Notes: a model not told the origin generated them from the sequence alone. A DNA stretch of 42,227 nt from Planctomycetaceae bacterium (GCA_002717145.1 PBCP01000087.1:1-42227); one strand, 5' to 3'. Shown: positions 1 through 9,660, counted from the stretch's first letter. Program-made: numbers and translations.

Positions 1-248
1 CCAAGAAGAAGGCTGCTCCAAAGAAAAAGGTAGCTAAGAAGAAGGTTGCCAAGAAAAAGGTAGCTAAGAAGAAGGCTGCTCCAAAGAAAAAGGTAGCTAA
101 GAAGAAGGTTGCCAAGAAAAAAGTAGCCAAGAAGAAGGTTGCCAAGAAAAAGGTTGCCAAGAAAAAAGTAGCTAAGAAAAAGGTAGCCAAGAAGAAGGCT
201 GCTCCTAAACGCAAGGCTGCTAAGAAGACAACTCGTCGCAAGAAGTAA
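1..248 (+). CDS. Histone H1-like Lys/Ala-rich DNA-binding protein, C-terminal part
   Basis: The reading frame that begins at base 3 is open from the window edge to a TAA at 246-248, so only the last 81 residues are seen. They are almost entirely Lys, Ala, Val and Pro, built from KKKVA and KKKAAP units, and end in a KKTTRRKK tail. This matches the C-terminal tails of bacterial histone H1-like proteins (Hc1/AlgP type), which bind and compact DNA by charge. The N-terminal part lies outside the window, so a folded domain cannot be excluded. A strong terminator follows 24 bases after the stop. The family call rests on composition only, since low-complexity tails of this kind also occur on other nucleic-acid-binding proteins. 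Confidence 0.75.
   Translation, partial: KKKAAPKKKVAKKKVAKKKVAKKKAAPKKKVAKKKVAKKKVAKKKVAKKKVAKKKVAKKKVAKKKAAPKRKAAKKTTRRKK
3..128 (+). repeat. Tandem 63-base coding repeat in the histone-like gene
   Basis: Bases 3-65 and 66-128 are two copies of a 21-codon unit that differ at only two third-codon positions. Shorter KKKVA-coding units continue to about base 198. Near-identity at the DNA level points to recent duplication by slippage or unequal recombination. Confidence 0.85.
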
Positions 249-271
249 CAGCTCTTCGAGTTCGAAATAAG

Positions 272-309
272 AAACACCCTTTGGATACTTCATCCAGAGG
301 GTGTTTTTT
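272..309. terminator. Rho-independent terminator shared by the histone-like gene and mrp
   Basis: The arms 272-286 and 292-306 pair over 15 positions, with one G-U, around the 5-base loop ACTTC. On the plus strand the stem runs into a T tract at 304-309. It sits between the plus-strand histone-like gene and the minus-strand mrp gene. On the minus strand the stem is followed by a weaker T-rich stretch, so it may stop transcription from both sides. Confidence 0.9.
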
Positions 310-343
310 AATGCATTCAAGGTTTATAGCAGGCGTGTTGGAA

Positions 344-1432
344 TTAACCTAATACGGGAAGCTGAGGTTGAGGGGGGTCTTGCTCTGCACTGCCAGCCAT
401 ATTCGCCACTAAGGTTTCGACAATGGATTGTAAATACGAGGAGGAACCGGGGTCTTCCAGATTCTGATTTGTAGTTCCTGCGTCTCCGTGTTCACGAATA
501 CTGGGAGTAATAGGAACATCGCCTAAAAATGGCACGTTGAGCTCAGCAGCGCTTGTCTTTGCACCTCCGCGGCCAAAAATATCATAGCGTTTGCCCGAAT
601 CGGGACAGATGAATCCACTCATGTTTTCAACCATCCCTAGAACGGGAATGTTGACTTTACGAAACATAGCAATGGACTTGATAGCATCGAGCAGAGCGAC
701 CCGTTGTGGGGTACATACAACGATTGCGCCCGTTAACGGAATAACCTGAGACAGTGTGAGGGCAATATCACCGGTTCCCGGCGGCATGTCGATAATCAGA
801 TAGTCTAAGTCACCCCATGCGGCATCCCGCAAAAATTGGGTAATCGCTCCATGTAGCATGGGGCCTCGCCAAATGACAGCTTCACCTTCAGGAATCATAA
901 AGCCCATTGAAAGAACAGGGATACCTCCGGCATCAACCGGTACAATTTTCTTGTTCTCATTCACCGTTGGATTTCCTGCATCATTCAGTCCAAGCAATTG
1001 AGGGATGCTTGGGCCATAAACATCTGCATCCATAATCCCTACTTTGGATCCGGCTGCTTTAAGGCCTAATGCCAGACTGGCAGCAATAGTACTCTTACCA
1101 ACACCTCCTTTACCAGACCCAACGGCAATGACACTCTTTACGGTCAAGCCAAATTCTCCCACAGGAGAAGCCGGTCGTTGATGAATCACGTGATTGACCG
1201 ATAATTCTGTAAGTCCTGGCAGATTATCACGTAGATGTTGTTCGAATTCAGTTTGTTTGCGGTGCCAGATAGGGGCGCTGTGCGTGGTCAATCCAAAGTC
1301 GCAGGTCAGGCTGCCCTCATCAATTTTAATATTATGAACTTGTTCCATCGTTAATACGTCTCTTCCCGTTTCCGGGTCGATAAAACGAGCGAGGACGTCG
1401 TGTACAGATTCAAGTGAAAGTGGCTGGGTCAT
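344..1432 (-). CDS. mrp: Mrp/ApbC family P-loop ATPase, Fe-S cluster carrier
   Basis: The 362-residue protein has the usual two-part layout: an N-terminal DUF59/MIP18-like domain (about 1-90) and a ParA/MinD-type P-loop NTPase. The deviant Walker A GSGKGGVGKST is at 105-115, followed by MDADVYGPS and IIDMPPGTGD. Family members bind an Fe-S cluster at a dimer interface and pass it to target proteins in the cytosol. The usual CxxC cluster motif is CPDS here (276-279), so the second Cys is Ser; this was checked in the codons. It lies downstream of the nqr cluster after a 295-base gap and may be transcribed separately. A role in supplying clusters to NqrF or NqrD/E is only an inference from position. 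Confidence 0.92.
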   Translation of the reverse strand: MTQPLSLESVHDVLARFIDPETGRDVLTMEQVHNIKIDEGSLTCDFGLTTHSAPIWHRKQTEFEQHLRDNLPGLTELSVNHVIHQRPASPVGEFGLTVKSVIAVGSGKGGVGKSTIAASLALGLKAAGSKVGIMDADVYGPSIPQLLGLNDAGNPTVNENKKIVPVDAGGIPVLSMGFMIPEGEAVIWRGPMLHGAITQFLRDAAWGDLDYLIIDMPPGTGDIALTLSQVIPLTGAIVVCTPQRVALLDAIKSIAMFRKVNIPVLGMVENMSGFICPDSGKRYDIFGRGGAKTSAAELNVPFLGDVPITPSIREHGDAGTTNQNLEDPGSSSYLQSIVETLVANMAGSAEQDPPQPQLPVLG

Positions 1433-1727
1433 GATGTTTCCTGGAAAGTTTAAGCCTGAAAGGACTAAAGGTGTCAGTCAATGGCAGTCGACACTGCGAA
1501 ATCATTGAGGAATTGTGTAAGAGAGTTAAAATCGATATGGGTTGGTGACGGCATTGCGTACTTGTATTTGAATTGTTCTCAATGAGATGTACAAAGTTTG
1601 GTTAACGATGTCGTTACTTACTGGAGAACACCTTCCTTTTGAGTGTCATCTTCCTTCCGTGCTGAAGTGAAGTTGAATGAATCGACCGGTTGTCCCGGTT
1701 CTTTTAGATAAAGGAAGTGTGTTCTTT

Positions 1728-1940
1728 TTAGTCACACTGCTGTTTCATGAAATCCTCGCATTCTTCAACAGGGGTTGAACATGATTCGCATAGGGAATTT
1801 CCATTTTTATCGAGCAAACCTGCCAGACCGCCACAGCTGCCTTTAATCTGCCGATTACTGAAAATGACACCGACGGCCATGGCAAGAAAAACTCCACCAA
1901 AGACGCCGCACGAGATCAGGACTATTTCCAAAAACGACAT
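1728..1940 (-). CDS. nqrM: Na+-NQR maturation protein NqrM
   Basis: This 70-residue protein has one N-terminal membrane helix (about 4-27) and a Cys-rich tail with Cys36, 51, 54, 61 and 69, plus Cys11 inside the helix. The GVIFSNRQIKGSCGGL stretch is typical of NqrM (formerly DUF539). NqrM is needed to assemble the Na+-NQR complex, probably by delivering iron to the centre held by NqrD and NqrE Cys residues. It starts 5 bases after the apbE stop, which fits the common gene order nqrABCDEF-apbE-nqrM. It is the last gene of the operon. Confidence 0.9.
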   Translation of the reverse strand: MSFLEIVLISCGVFGGVFLAMAVGVIFSNRQIKGSCGGLAGLLDKNGNSLCESCSTPVEECEDFMKQQCD

Positions 1941-1945
1941 TTTGA

Positions 1946-3010
1946 TTACTCTTTTACCACCGCTTGGTTAAAGGCCGGAGTTTGCTGGGAAGAGATACGT
2001 GTATCTATTCGGTCAAACAGCATCACTGCGAGATTGTGTTTCATAGCTATATCATATGCCTTATCCGGTCCCAACACCAAGAGGGCAGTCGCCCAAGCAT
2101 CGGCTTCAGCACAGTTTTTGGTAATTACGACTGAGCTAGTCAGTGTGTGTGTCACCGGACGCCCTGTTGACGGGTCGATGGTATGAGAATATCTTACTCC
2201 GTTCACTTCAAAGAAATTAAAGTAATCACCAGAAGTGGCCATCGCTTGGCCTGACAGATTGATGGTTTCTGAAAGCGTTCCTGGGGCTGCATCCGGTTGC
2301 TGAATACCGATCTTCCAGGGACTGCTATCGGCACGAACTCCTTCTGTACGGATTTCTCCACCGATCTCGACCATATAGCCTTTCTCGATAGGGTATTGTT
2401 TCAACAAAGCAATAATCTCATCCACAGCATAGCCTTTGGCGATAGCCGAGAGATCGATATAGAGTTCAGCAAAGTCTTTTCGTAAAGCAGATTTCTCCTT
2501 ATCCACATGTAGATGCTGGTAACCTATGCGTTTACGTACCCTTTCGATGGCATCCTCAGACGGCAGGCCACGCTTTTCGTTGGAGGCCTGTGGGCCGAAT
2601 TGCCATAGATTGACGGCAGGTCCGATCGTGATATCAAAGGCTCCCTCTGTTGCCAGACTGATAGCCTGTGCTCGCTGAATCAATTGAAGTAATTCGGATG
2701 ATACAGTCAACCACTCGGTTGAATCAGATTGATTGAATTTTGAGAGTTCGGAGTCTTGGATGTAGGTCGACATGACCTGGTTGATTCCAGCAAGTCGCTG
2801 ATCGATCTCCTGTTTAATCTGCTCAAGGGGCAGATCCGTACCTGGGTCTGATAAAACTACTTTGTACGTGGTCCCCATGGTTTGGCCATGCACTTCCAAT
2901 CTCGGAGGAGATGTTGGTTTGGGGGGATCGGTATTGCGGAGAAACCACAGGATGATAAAGAAGCCAAACAGGCCCAAGGTAAATTTGACAATTGGGGAAT
3001 TGAGTTTCAT
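1946..3010 (-). CDS. apbE: FAD:protein FMN transferase ApbE
   Basis: ApbE splits FAD and attaches FMN through a phosphoester bond to Thr in NqrB and NqrC. The 354-residue protein shows the family's MGTTYKVV near the start of the domain, GAFDITIGPAVNLW, AIAKGYAVD, the SGDYFNFF and SHTIDPSTGRPV region and NCAEADAWATALLVLG. The N-terminus carries a single hydrophobic helix (about 8-25) without a lipobox Cys, so it is probably membrane-anchored outside the cytoplasm rather than a lipoprotein. It lies 35 bases after nqrF and 5 bases before nqrM, placing the flavinylation enzyme in one operon with its two likely substrates. Confidence 0.95.
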   Translation of the reverse strand: MKLNSPIVKFTLGLFGFFIILWFLRNTDPPKPTSPPRLEVHGQTMGTTYKVVLSDPGTDLPLEQIKQEIDQRLAGINQVMSTYIQDSELSKFNQSDSTEWLTVSSELLQLIQRAQAISLATEGAFDITIGPAVNLWQFGPQASNEKRGLPSEDAIERVRKRIGYQHLHVDKEKSALRKDFAELYIDLSAIAKGYAVDEIIALLKQYPIEKGYMVEIGGEIRTEGVRADSSPWKIGIQQPDAAPGTLSETINLSGQAMATSGDYFNFFEVNGVRYSHTIDPSTGRPVTHTLTSSVVITKNCAEADAWATALLVLGPDKAYDIAMKHNLAVMLFDRIDTRISSQQTPAFNQAVVKE

Positions 3011-3045
3011 TTACTGGGGACCTGATTCACTAAGGCAGGGCAAGT

Positions 3046-4275
3046 TTAGCCGCCAAAGTCGTCGTACATGACGTTTTCCGGTTCGACACCTAAATCATCT
3101 AACATATTTCGGACGGCCGACAACATCATCGGAGGTCCGCATATATAGTATTCCACATCTTCCGGGTTTGGATGCTCAGATAGATATTCGTCTAGCAAAA
3201 CCTGATGGATGAAACCGGTGTAGCCGGTCCAGTTATCTTCTGGTATCGGATCAGACAGTGCGATGTGGTAATCGAAATTGTCGTAGTTCTGTTTCAATTC
3301 CTCGAACTCATCTAGATAGAAGAGTTCTCGTTTACTTCGTCCACCGTACCAATAGGTGACTTTACGATTGGTTTGACGTTCCTTGAATAACTCAAAGATA
3401 TGACTTCGCAGCGGTGCCATTCCTGCTCCACCACCAATGTAGATCATTTCGGATTGAGTCTCTTTGATAAAAAATTCTCCATACGGGCCTGAGATGGTTA
3501 CCTTGTCGCCTTCCTTGAGATTGAAAATGTACGAGGACATTTTACCTGGAGGCGTTCCTTCCGGAGCACGAGGGTGAGGTGAGGCGACACGCACATTGAG
3601 CATGATGATCCCCTTCTCGCCGGGGTAATTAGCCATGGAATAGGCTCGGATCACAGGCTCAGTCACCGTCGATGTGTAACGCCAGACGTCAAACTTATCC
3701 CAATCTTCGTGATATTCTTCTTCAATATTGAAGTCCTTGTATTGTACTACATGAGGAGGACATTCAATTTGGATGTATCCACCAGATTTAAAACCAACAT
3801 CCTCACCTTCGGGTAACTCAAGGACTAGCTCTTTGATGAATGTGGCTACATTACGATTGGAGCGAACAGTGCACTCCCACTTCTTTGTTTCGAAGACTTC
3901 AGGGGGCACTTCGATCTTCATATCTTGTTTAACAGCGACCTGACAAGAAAGGCGATGGCCATCACAAGCTTCACGTTTTGAGATATGACTGCGTTCTGTT
4001 GGCAGGATATCTCCCCCACCTTCGTGAACGACCACGCGGCACTGTGCGCAGGTTCCACCTCCGCCACAGGCAGACGAGACAAAGATACTATTGTCGGCGA
4101 GAGCTCCCAGAAGCTTTCCGCCTGCTGGAATTTCAATTTCTTTTTGCTCATTGATCAGGATCTTAACCGGACCGGAAGCCACTAGTTTGCTTTTGGCGAC
4201 AAGGATGAGCGCCACGAGTGCAAGCACCACGACGGTAAACATGAAAACGCCAAGGAGAATCGTATTCGTATCCAT
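3046..4275 (-). CDS. nqrF: Na+-NQR subunit F, NADH-oxidising flavoprotein
   Basis: NqrF takes electrons from NADH into FAD and then into a [2Fe-2S] cluster. The 409-residue protein has an N-terminal membrane anchor (about 5-27), a ferredoxin-like domain with Cys70, 76, 79 and 111 ([10 protein letters not shown] and RLSC), an FAD-binding barrel with RAYSMANYP, and an NADH-binding domain with [14 protein letters not shown] and YICGPPMM. Length and domain order match the Vibrio enzyme. It follows nqrE after 71 bases and is followed by apbE. Confidence 0.97.
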   Translation of the reverse strand: MDTNTILLGVFMFTVVVLALVALILVAKSKLVASGPVKILINEQKEIEIPAGGKLLGALADNSIFVSSACGGGGTCAQCRVVVHEGGGDILPTERSHISKREACDGHRLSCQVAVKQDMKIEVPPEVFETKKWECTVRSNRNVATFIKELVLELPEGEDVGFKSGGYIQIECPPHVVQYKDFNIEEEYHEDWDKFDVWRYTSTVTEPVIRAYSMANYPGEKGIIMLNVRVASPHPRAPEGTPPGKMSSYIFNLKEGDKVTISGPYGEFFIKETQSEMIYIGGGAGMAPLRSHIFELFKERQTNRKVTYWYGGRSKRELFYLDEFEELKQNYDNFDYHIALSDPIPEDNWTGYTGFIHQVLLDEYLSEHPNPEDVEYYICGPPMMLSAVRNMLDDLGVEPENVMYDDFGG

Positions 4276-4346
4276 TGTGATAAATCTTCGATCTGACAGG
4301 TGAAGGTAAAATTTGTTTGATGTTGCCGGAGAGGAGGATGTTCGGT

Positions 4347-4955
4347 TTACAGTTGTATGCCGCCGAACGCCATAAAGGCCATTGCCATTAATCCAACAAT
4401 GATAAAGGTGATGCCCAAGCCTCGCAGGCCATGGGGTACATCGCTATATTTTAGTTTTTCTCGGATACCAGCAAGCGCTGCGATTGCCATCGCCCAGCCA
4501 ACTCCACTTCCAATTCCGAATTCAACACTTTCGATAAAAGTGTATTCACGCTCCACCATGAAAAGTGAGCCTCCAAGGATGGCACAATTCACAGTGATCA
4601 AAGGGAGGAAAATGCCTAACGCGTTGTATAGTGGGGGGAAGTACTTATCGAGAGTCATTTCCAGGATCTGAACCATCGCGGCGATCACACCGATGTAACT
4701 GATGAGCCCTAGAAACTCAAGATTAGAATCCTGAACACCTGCCCAGCTCAATGCATTTTCTTTTAACAAGTACTGATAAATCAGATTGTTGGCCGGTACA
4801 GTAATCGCTTGGATGGCAATTACCGCGACGCCGAGCCCGAGAGCTGTTTTGACGTTCTTAGATACAGCCAAAAATGTACACATTCCAAGAAAGAAGGAAA
4901 GAGCCAGATTCTCGATGAAAATTGATTTAACAATAATACTTATATGTTCTGACAT
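4347..4955 (-). CDS. nqrE: Na+-NQR subunit E
   Basis: This 202-residue integral membrane protein has about six hydrophobic helices, as expected for NqrE of the NqrD/NqrE/RnfA/RnfE family. Cys26 (LGMCTFLA) and Cys124 (VNCAILGG) are the two residues known in the family to contribute, with two Cys of NqrD, to an intramembrane iron centre. It starts two bases after the nqrD stop, which suggests translational coupling. Confidence 0.96.
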   Translation of the reverse strand: MSEHISIIVKSIFIENLALSFFLGMCTFLAVSKNVKTALGLGVAVIAIQAITVPANNLIYQYLLKENALSWAGVQDSNLEFLGLISYIGVIAAMVQILEMTLDKYFPPLYNALGIFLPLITVNCAILGGSLFMVEREYTFIESVEFGIGSGVGWAMAIAALAGIREKLKYSDVPHGLRGLGITFIIVGLMAMAFMAFGGIQL

Positions 4956-4957
4956 AT

Positions 4958-5569
4958 TTAGGCTTCCTCTATCTGTTCAGGACGGAAGGTGCGAATCACC
5001 CAAATGATAATTCCAATCAGGAAGAAGGCACTTGGTGCCAGCAGCATGAGTCCATTTGGTTGATATGAGTCTGGCATGACTTGCATTCCGAATAGTTTTC
5101 CGCTCCCAAAGAGCTCGCGGAAAAACCCAACCGTCAACAAGATGAAGCTGTAGCCGAGTCCGTTTCCGATACCGTCGAGGAAACTGACCATCGGACTGTT
5201 TTTCATTGCAAATCCTTCGGCACGTCCCATCACAATACAGTTGGTGATAATCAATCCAACAAAGACCGACATTTGTTTGGCAACGTCAAAGGCATAAGCT
5301 TTCAGCACCTGGTCGACCAGAATCACGAGCGAAGCAATAATCGTCATTTGGACGATGATACGAACACTCGATGGGATATAGTTTCGGATCACACTGACCG
5401 CCAGATTGGAAAAGGCGACAACGAAAATCACTGCCACACACATCGTGAGAGATGTATCGAGTTTGGTAGTCACTGCCAGCGCCGAACAAATGCCAAGCAC
5501 TTGCAGAGCGATCGGGTTGTTCTTGAATACAGGATCAAGAAGTACATCTTTGGCTTTAGGTTCAGCCAT
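4958..5569 (-). CDS. nqrD: Na+-NQR subunit D
   Basis: This 203-residue membrane subunit is homologous to NqrE and sits next to it in an inverted topology in the known structure. The conserved intramembrane Cys residues are Cys28 (LGICSALAV) and Cys111 ([13 protein letters not shown]). Hydrophobic helices fill most of the chain and the C-terminal helix ends in a charged [11 protein letters not shown] tail. It follows nqrC after 47 bases. Confidence 0.96.
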   Translation of the reverse strand: MAEPKAKDVLLDPVFKNNPIALQVLGICSALAVTTKLDTSLTMCVAVIFVVAFSNLAVSVIRNYIPSSVRIIVQMTIIASLVILVDQVLKAYAFDVAKQMSVFVGLIITNCIVMGRAEGFAMKNSPMVSFLDGIGNGLGYSFILLTVGFFRELFGSGKLFGMQVMPDSYQPNGLMLLAPSAFFLIGIIIWVIRTFRPEQIEEA

Positions 5570-5616
5570 ACTTCAGTTTCCTTTTTCCTTAATAACCAGT
5601 GAAGATTGTAATTGTT

Positions 5617-6387
5617 TTAGTTTGAGGTTTCGGCGAATTTGTTTTCGGATTTGAGGTAGGCTCCAAATCCGTCATTGCCAAGCCAGTATTTGATTAATTT
5701 ATCGACACCCTGAGTCGTAATTGTTGCTCCTGCCAAACCATCGATGTCATTGGGGCCGGCAGCGCCACTTTTGGTGACATTCAAGATCACCTGGCCATTT
5801 GCGTCCAATGTCTCTTTCGCAGTGCTCCACTGAGCTTTCCAGGCGGGGTTATCGACTTCGCCACCCAGGCCCGGTGTTTCACCATGGGAGTAAAAAGTGA
5901 TACCTCGAGTTGTAAAATCATCTGCTGAAACCGACACAAAACCCTTGAGCGTCGACCATAAGCCTTTGCCGCGTACGGGCAAAATGAGCTGCTGCTTTTC
6001 CGGGAAGAGATAAACAACAGCATAGTTTTCACGCTCACCCCCGATTCCTGCCGGATCGTCACCATTCAAGTCGGTCATTTCATCACTAGCCAGTTTTTTG
6101 ACATCAAAGGTGTCAAGATTCAGTCCTGATGTTGTTTGATTGACGTACTCGCCTGTAGTTAATTCCACAATTCGAGCTTGAATGTTTTCCGTGAAAAGCT
6201 GTTCGACATCGCCGTCAGTGAAGTCAATTCCCGAGACACTGAGGATGTTTTTCTTAAGATCCAGTGCTGCATTAGCATCCTGCTTTTCTTTCAATCCAAC
6301 AGCCGCTCCCGATACAAGAACGGAGCAAATGATGCAGAGCGCGCCGGTTACTAGAAAAGTGTTTTTGATGGAGTCGCGATTACTCAT
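5617..6387 (-). CDS. nqrC: Na+-NQR subunit C, covalent FMN subunit
   Basis: NqrC is anchored by one N-terminal helix and exposes a domain outside the membrane that carries FMN on a Thr. The flavinylation motif is DGLAGAT, with the acceptor Thr at 222; the usual first Ser of SGAT is Ala here. I chose ATG 6387, giving 256 residues (MSNRDSIKNTFLV). It has GAGGG 8 bases upstream, lies 4 bases after the nqrB stop and matches the family length. A frame extending back to 6468 would overlap nqrB by about 77 bases and add residues unrelated to NqrC. Confidence 0.95.
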   Translation of the reverse strand: MSNRDSIKNTFLVTGALCIICSVLVSGAAVGLKEKQDANAALDLKKNILSVSGIDFTDGDVEQLFTENIQARIVELTTGEYVNQTTSGLNLDTFDVKKLASDEMTDLNGDDPAGIGGERENYAVVYLFPEKQQLILPVRGKGLWSTLKGFVSVSADDFTTRGITFYSHGETPGLGGEVDNPAWKAQWSTAKETLDANGQVILNVTKSGAAGPNDIDGLAGATITTQGVDKLIKYWLGNDGFGAYLKSENKFAETSN

Positions 6388-6391
6388 GAAA

Positions 6392-7774
6392 CTAACCCTC
6401 CGCCGGGGCATTGGCAGCCCAACGGTCTGTACGTCGTTTAATGTTTTGCTGAACAACGAAGTAGTCAATCAGCGGAGCAAATACGTTGCCAAAGAGGATG
6501 GCCAGCATGATTCCTTCGGGATATGCCGGATTGATCACACGGATCAAAATCGCCAGCACACCTATCAGCGTTCCGTAGAAGTATTTACCTTTGTCTGTCA
6601 TTGCCGCCGAGACAGGATCCGTTGCCATAAAGACCAGCCCGAAGGCAAATCCACCGACGACCAGATGCTGCAGAGGACTCATAGCAAACATAGCCGCGTT
6701 CTCATCCCCCGAAACTGCATTTAATAGAGCTGCTGTCAATAACCCGCCGGCTAATACGGAAACCATGATTCGCCATGAACCGATCCCGGTTGCAATCAAA
6801 ACAATCGCTCCGATGAGACAACACAGCGTGGAAGTCTCTCCCATCGAGCCGCCGGTGAATCCAAAGAAGCTTTGGGAAAAATTAAAACTATCCAGCAAGT
6901 TTTGCCCTGCAGCTTTATTGGGTAATGCTGCAAGGTCACCAAGGATTGTAGCTCCACTAATTCCATCAACATTTCCCAATGCGTTCCAGACTTTGTCTCC
7001 TGAAATTTGAGCAGGATAAGCGAAATACAGAAACGCACGAGCCGTTAGGGCGGGATTGAGAAAGTTCCTTCCCGTTCCGCCAAAAACCTCTTTACCGATG
7101 ACTACGCCAAATGCGATCCCAACAGCTACCTGCCACAAAGGAATCGTTGGTGGCAGAGTTAAAGGGAACAGTAGGCCGGTAACAAGGAAGCCTTCATTGA
7201 CCTCGTGTCCACGAACCATTGCAAAAATAACTTCACAGATTCCGCCAATCGTCATGCAGACTATATAGACGGGGAGAAAGTAGGTGGCACCGTGTAATAA
7301 GTTGCTAATCAGACTGGTCGAATTCGGAGTGCCTACGATAGCACCTCGCCACCCCAATGACTGATTCAGTTCGTTGAGTTTTGTATCACGGCCGTTTTCA
7401 GTTCTCTTAGCTTCGAATATATCCGTATTTGCCTCCGTCTCATCATTCTCAGAATCGTTTTCCTGCAGGACAACTGCATTGATGACCGGAGCAATATTCG
7501 CAATTTTATTCAAGGCTATTTCATATCCTTGATTGGCCTGAAAACCGGTGTTGTAGCAAGCCATGAAGACACAGGGGATGAGAGCGACGACGACCATCGT
7601 CATCATACGCTTAAGGTCCAGAGCATCTCGGACGTGCGATGCACCTTTGGTGGTTTCGCCGGGAGTATAGAAAAAGGTATCGGCCGCTTCATATAGCGGA
7701 TAGAACTTCTCAAGCTTACCGCCTTCTTCGAATAGCGGAGCTTTTGAATCAAGAAGTTGTCTCAACCAACGCAT
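6392..7774 (-). CDS. nqrB: Na+-NQR subunit B, covalent FMN and quinone-site subunit
   Basis: NqrB is a large membrane subunit that holds covalent FMN, riboflavin and part of the quinone site. Family signatures are clear: [23 protein letters not shown] near the N-terminus, [24 protein letters not shown], the flavinylation motif DGISGAT with acceptor Thr276, FMATDPVSA and [17 protein letters not shown]. At 460 residues it is about 45 longer than the Vibrio protein. The extra length is mainly a hydrophilic, acidic stretch at about 100-140 ([14 protein letters not shown]), between the first helix and the [10 protein letters not shown] region. Confidence 0.97.
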   Translation of the reverse strand: MRWLRQLLDSKAPLFEEGGKLEKFYPLYEAADTFFYTPGETTKGASHVRDALDLKRMMTMVVVALIPCVFMACYNTGFQANQGYEIALNKIANIAPVINAVVLQENDSENDETEANTDIFEAKRTENGRDTKLNELNQSLGWRGAIVGTPNSTSLISNLLHGATYFLPVYIVCMTIGGICEVIFAMVRGHEVNEGFLVTGLLFPLTLPPTIPLWQVAVGIAFGVVIGKEVFGGTGRNFLNPALTARAFLYFAYPAQISGDKVWNALGNVDGISGATILGDLAALPNKAAGQNLLDSFNFSQSFFGFTGGSMGETSTLCCLIGAIVLIATGIGSWRIMVSVLAGGLLTAALLNAVSGDENAAMFAMSPLQHLVVGGFAFGLVFMATDPVSAAMTDKGKYFYGTLIGVLAILIRVINPAYPEGIMLAILFGNVFAPLIDYFVVQQNIKRRTDRWAANAPAEG

Positions 7775-7792
7775 TTAACGGATCCAGTATAA

Positions 7793-7823
7793 GTTAAATT
7801 TTTAACAGACAGCGAAGTGTCTG
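7793..7823 (-). other. Two inverted repeats in the nqrA-nqrB gap
   Basis: The 63-base gap between nqrA and nqrB holds CAGACA (7806-7811) pairing with TGTCTG (7818-7823) around a 6-base loop. Next to it is the AT-rich GTTAAA/TTTAAC palindrome at 7793-7806. Neither is followed by a T tract on the minus strand, so termination is unlikely. An mRNA processing or stability element is possible. Confidence 0.35.
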
Positions 7824-7837
7824 AGGTAAGTAAAGGA

Positions 7838-9181
7838 TTAACCATCGATCTCGATGGTGGTCAGGCTTTTTCGCAGGATTGGGCCATATTCATATTTGCC
7901 GGGGCATACAAAAGTACATAATGCCAGGTCTTCTTCGGCCAACTCCAGACAGCCCAGTAATTGCGCCTGTTCAGTATCGCCAACAATCAATGCTCGCAAT
8001 AATTGGGTTGGCAGTATATCAAGCGGCATGATCTTTTCGTACGAACCAATTGGTACCATCGATCGTTTACTACCACCTTTAGACGTGGTCATAGCGAACG
8101 ACTTCGCCGAATTGAGAGCGGAAGCAAACGCGCGAGTAACGCTGAACTGATCAAATCCCGGCTTTTGCCATCCGAGAAAGTCACGGTGGTTTCCTTCGGC
8201 TAAGAGTGAGATCTGGTTATGGAATCGCCCAAGAAAATTGACAGGTGCCGAGGCTCGGCGCCCGGATAGTACGCTACCGGAAATGACACGGACTCCGTCG
8301 TCATTCAACTCGTTCTCAGTCAATTCATCCAGACTGGCTCCCACACAGGTTAGCAGCAGTCGCGGTTCTTTGGCTGCAGGACCACCAATAGAAATATATC
8401 GCTGGGAATCTAGTTTGCCCGTAAGCACCAGAGTGCCAATAGCACTGACATCCTGATATCCGATATGCCAGACTGTTTTGTTGGGACCTACCGGATCAAT
8501 CAAATGAATATGAGTACCTGGGAGTCCGGCCGGATGAGGGCCGTCGAAGACGTGAAACTCAACTCCTTCGACACCTTCTCCGGGGACATCGACAGTGGGA
8601 CCGACACACACATGAATATGGTCGGTAAGCTGTGTCAGGGCCCGGAGGCCCAAAAGAAATTCTTCACTCTTTTGAGCGACGGCAATTTCCGGATTGACGG
8701 CCAGTGGGTCAGTATCGATGGCGGTCACAAAGATCGATGAAGGAACACTCTCGATCGATGGAACTTTGTCAAACGGACGTGTCCGTAAGGTTGTCCAGAG
8801 CCCGGATTCCACCAGAACACTGGCAACATAATCCCGATTCAAGTCCTTCCAGTTCTGGCCGATTGCATCAAAGGTGACTTCTTCCTCCCCTGATACTTCA
8901 ATGACTAACGACTCAAATTTACGTTTTGCTCCACGATTGATCTCGACGACAGTTCCGGCGGCAGGCGCGGTGTATTTTACCCCCGGTGTCTTCTTGTCCT
9001 CGAAAACAACCTGTCCTTTTTTTACCTGATCTCCAACCTTAACGGCCAAAGTTGGCTTCATTCCGTTGTAATCATCCCCTAGCAATGCGACTCTCGTCAC
9101 AGCTTTGGCCTGATGAATCGTTGGGGAAGGAGACCCGTCGATCGGTAGTGATAGACCTTTTTTAATTATGTGCTTTTGCAA
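7838..9181 (-). CDS. nqrA: Na+-NQR subunit A
   Basis: NqrA is the peripheral cytoplasmic subunit of the sodium-pumping NADH:quinone oxidoreductase and the first gene of the operon. The [21 protein letters not shown] start, [18 protein letters not shown] lipoyl-like fold, [34 protein letters not shown] and [24 protein letters not shown] are all NqrA signatures. No ATG is available near the conserved N-terminus. TTG at 9181 gives 447 residues, the normal family length, with a weak GGA about 9 bases upstream. An in-frame TTG at 9235 would add 18 residues with no NqrA similarity. The start is therefore inferred. Confidence 0.95.
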   Translation of the reverse strand: MQKHIIKKGLSLPIDGSPSPTIHQAKAVTRVALLGDDYNGMKPTLAVKVGDQVKKGQVVFEDKKTPGVKYTAPAAGTVVEINRGAKRKFESLVIEVSGEEEVTFDAIGQNWKDLNRDYVASVLVESGLWTTLRTRPFDKVPSIESVPSSIFVTAIDTDPLAVNPEIAVAQKSEEFLLGLRALTQLTDHIHVCVGPTVDVPGEGVEGVEFHVFDGPHPAGLPGTHIHLIDPVGPNKTVWHIGYQDVSAIGTLVLTGKLDSQRYISIGGPAAKEPRLLLTCVGASLDELTENELNDDGVRVISGSVLSGRRASAPVNFLGRFHNQISLLAEGNHRDFLGWQKPGFDQFSVTRAFASALNSAKSFAMTTSKGGSKRSMVPIGSYEKIMPLDILPTQLLRALIVGDTEQAQLLGCLELAEEDLALCTFVCPGKYEYGPILRKSLTTIEIDG

Positions 9182-9256
9182 TGTCTTGATTCCACATGCT
9201 GCAAATAAGTCCTGTTTGCTCCTACCGAATAGCAAGCAGGAACCAAACCAATCGAG

Positions 9257-9280
9257 ACTTTGTGAAAAAAATCACAAAGT
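9257..9280. promoter_or_regulatory. Perfect CRP-type palindrome upstream of nqrA
   Basis: The 9-base arms ACTTTGTGA (9257-9265) and TCACAAAGT (9272-9280) are perfectly symmetric around six A residues. The core TGTGA-N6-TCACA is the exact consensus for CRP/FNR-superfamily regulators of the CRP type. It lies 75 bases upstream of the chosen nqrA start and about 380 bases from the divergent gene at 9661. No T tract follows on either strand, which argues against a terminator. I could not place a convincing -10/-35 pair beside it. Confidence 0.6.
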
Positions 9281-9660
9281 AAGCCCGATAAAAAGACCGC
9301 TATCGCCAAGAGCGTGATCGTCCACAGTCGTAAGACAATTAGCGGCATTAATCTCTTTATTTTGATGAAATCTGATAATTCACACAATAGGCTTGGAGAA
9401 GCATTTTTGCTCTACGAGGTGATCAATCTGCAGTTATCCCCTCTTATTGGGGTGGTAAATCCGAATTCGGTGAATTCACGAAGGCTTTTCATCAGTACAC
9501 CTTTTCCGATTCTGCGGAATATTCCTTCAATTCCGGTCATACTTCCTGCCGAAGACTTCAGTGTAGGCAGATTGCCTGCATTAGTAGCTTGCGCCTGTGA
9601 CCTCGAAAAATCCGACGTGTCTACCATTTTTTGAGGATTGGCAAAGGAAAGGAATAATCG
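9281..9660. other. Gene-free divergent spacer between nqrA and the Tyr-rich protein gene
   Basis: This stretch carries no recognisable protein. Open frames on both strands (9314-9634 plus, 9412-9627 minus) give sequences without family features and overlap each other. It must hold the promoters for nqr and for the gene at 9661. Only the AAAGGAAAGGA ribosome binding site at 9642-9652 is clear. Confidence 0.5.

Noticed and set aside
1685..1699. ACCGG/CCGGT hairpin just after nqrM as an operon terminator
   Set aside because: The stem is five pairs and is not followed by a T tract on the minus strand.
9314..9634. A 106-residue open frame on the plus strand in the nqrA upstream spacer, and a 71-residue one opposite it
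   Set aside because: No ribosome site, no recognisable domain, and the two frames overlap on opposite strands; they look like chance openings in a regulatory spacer.
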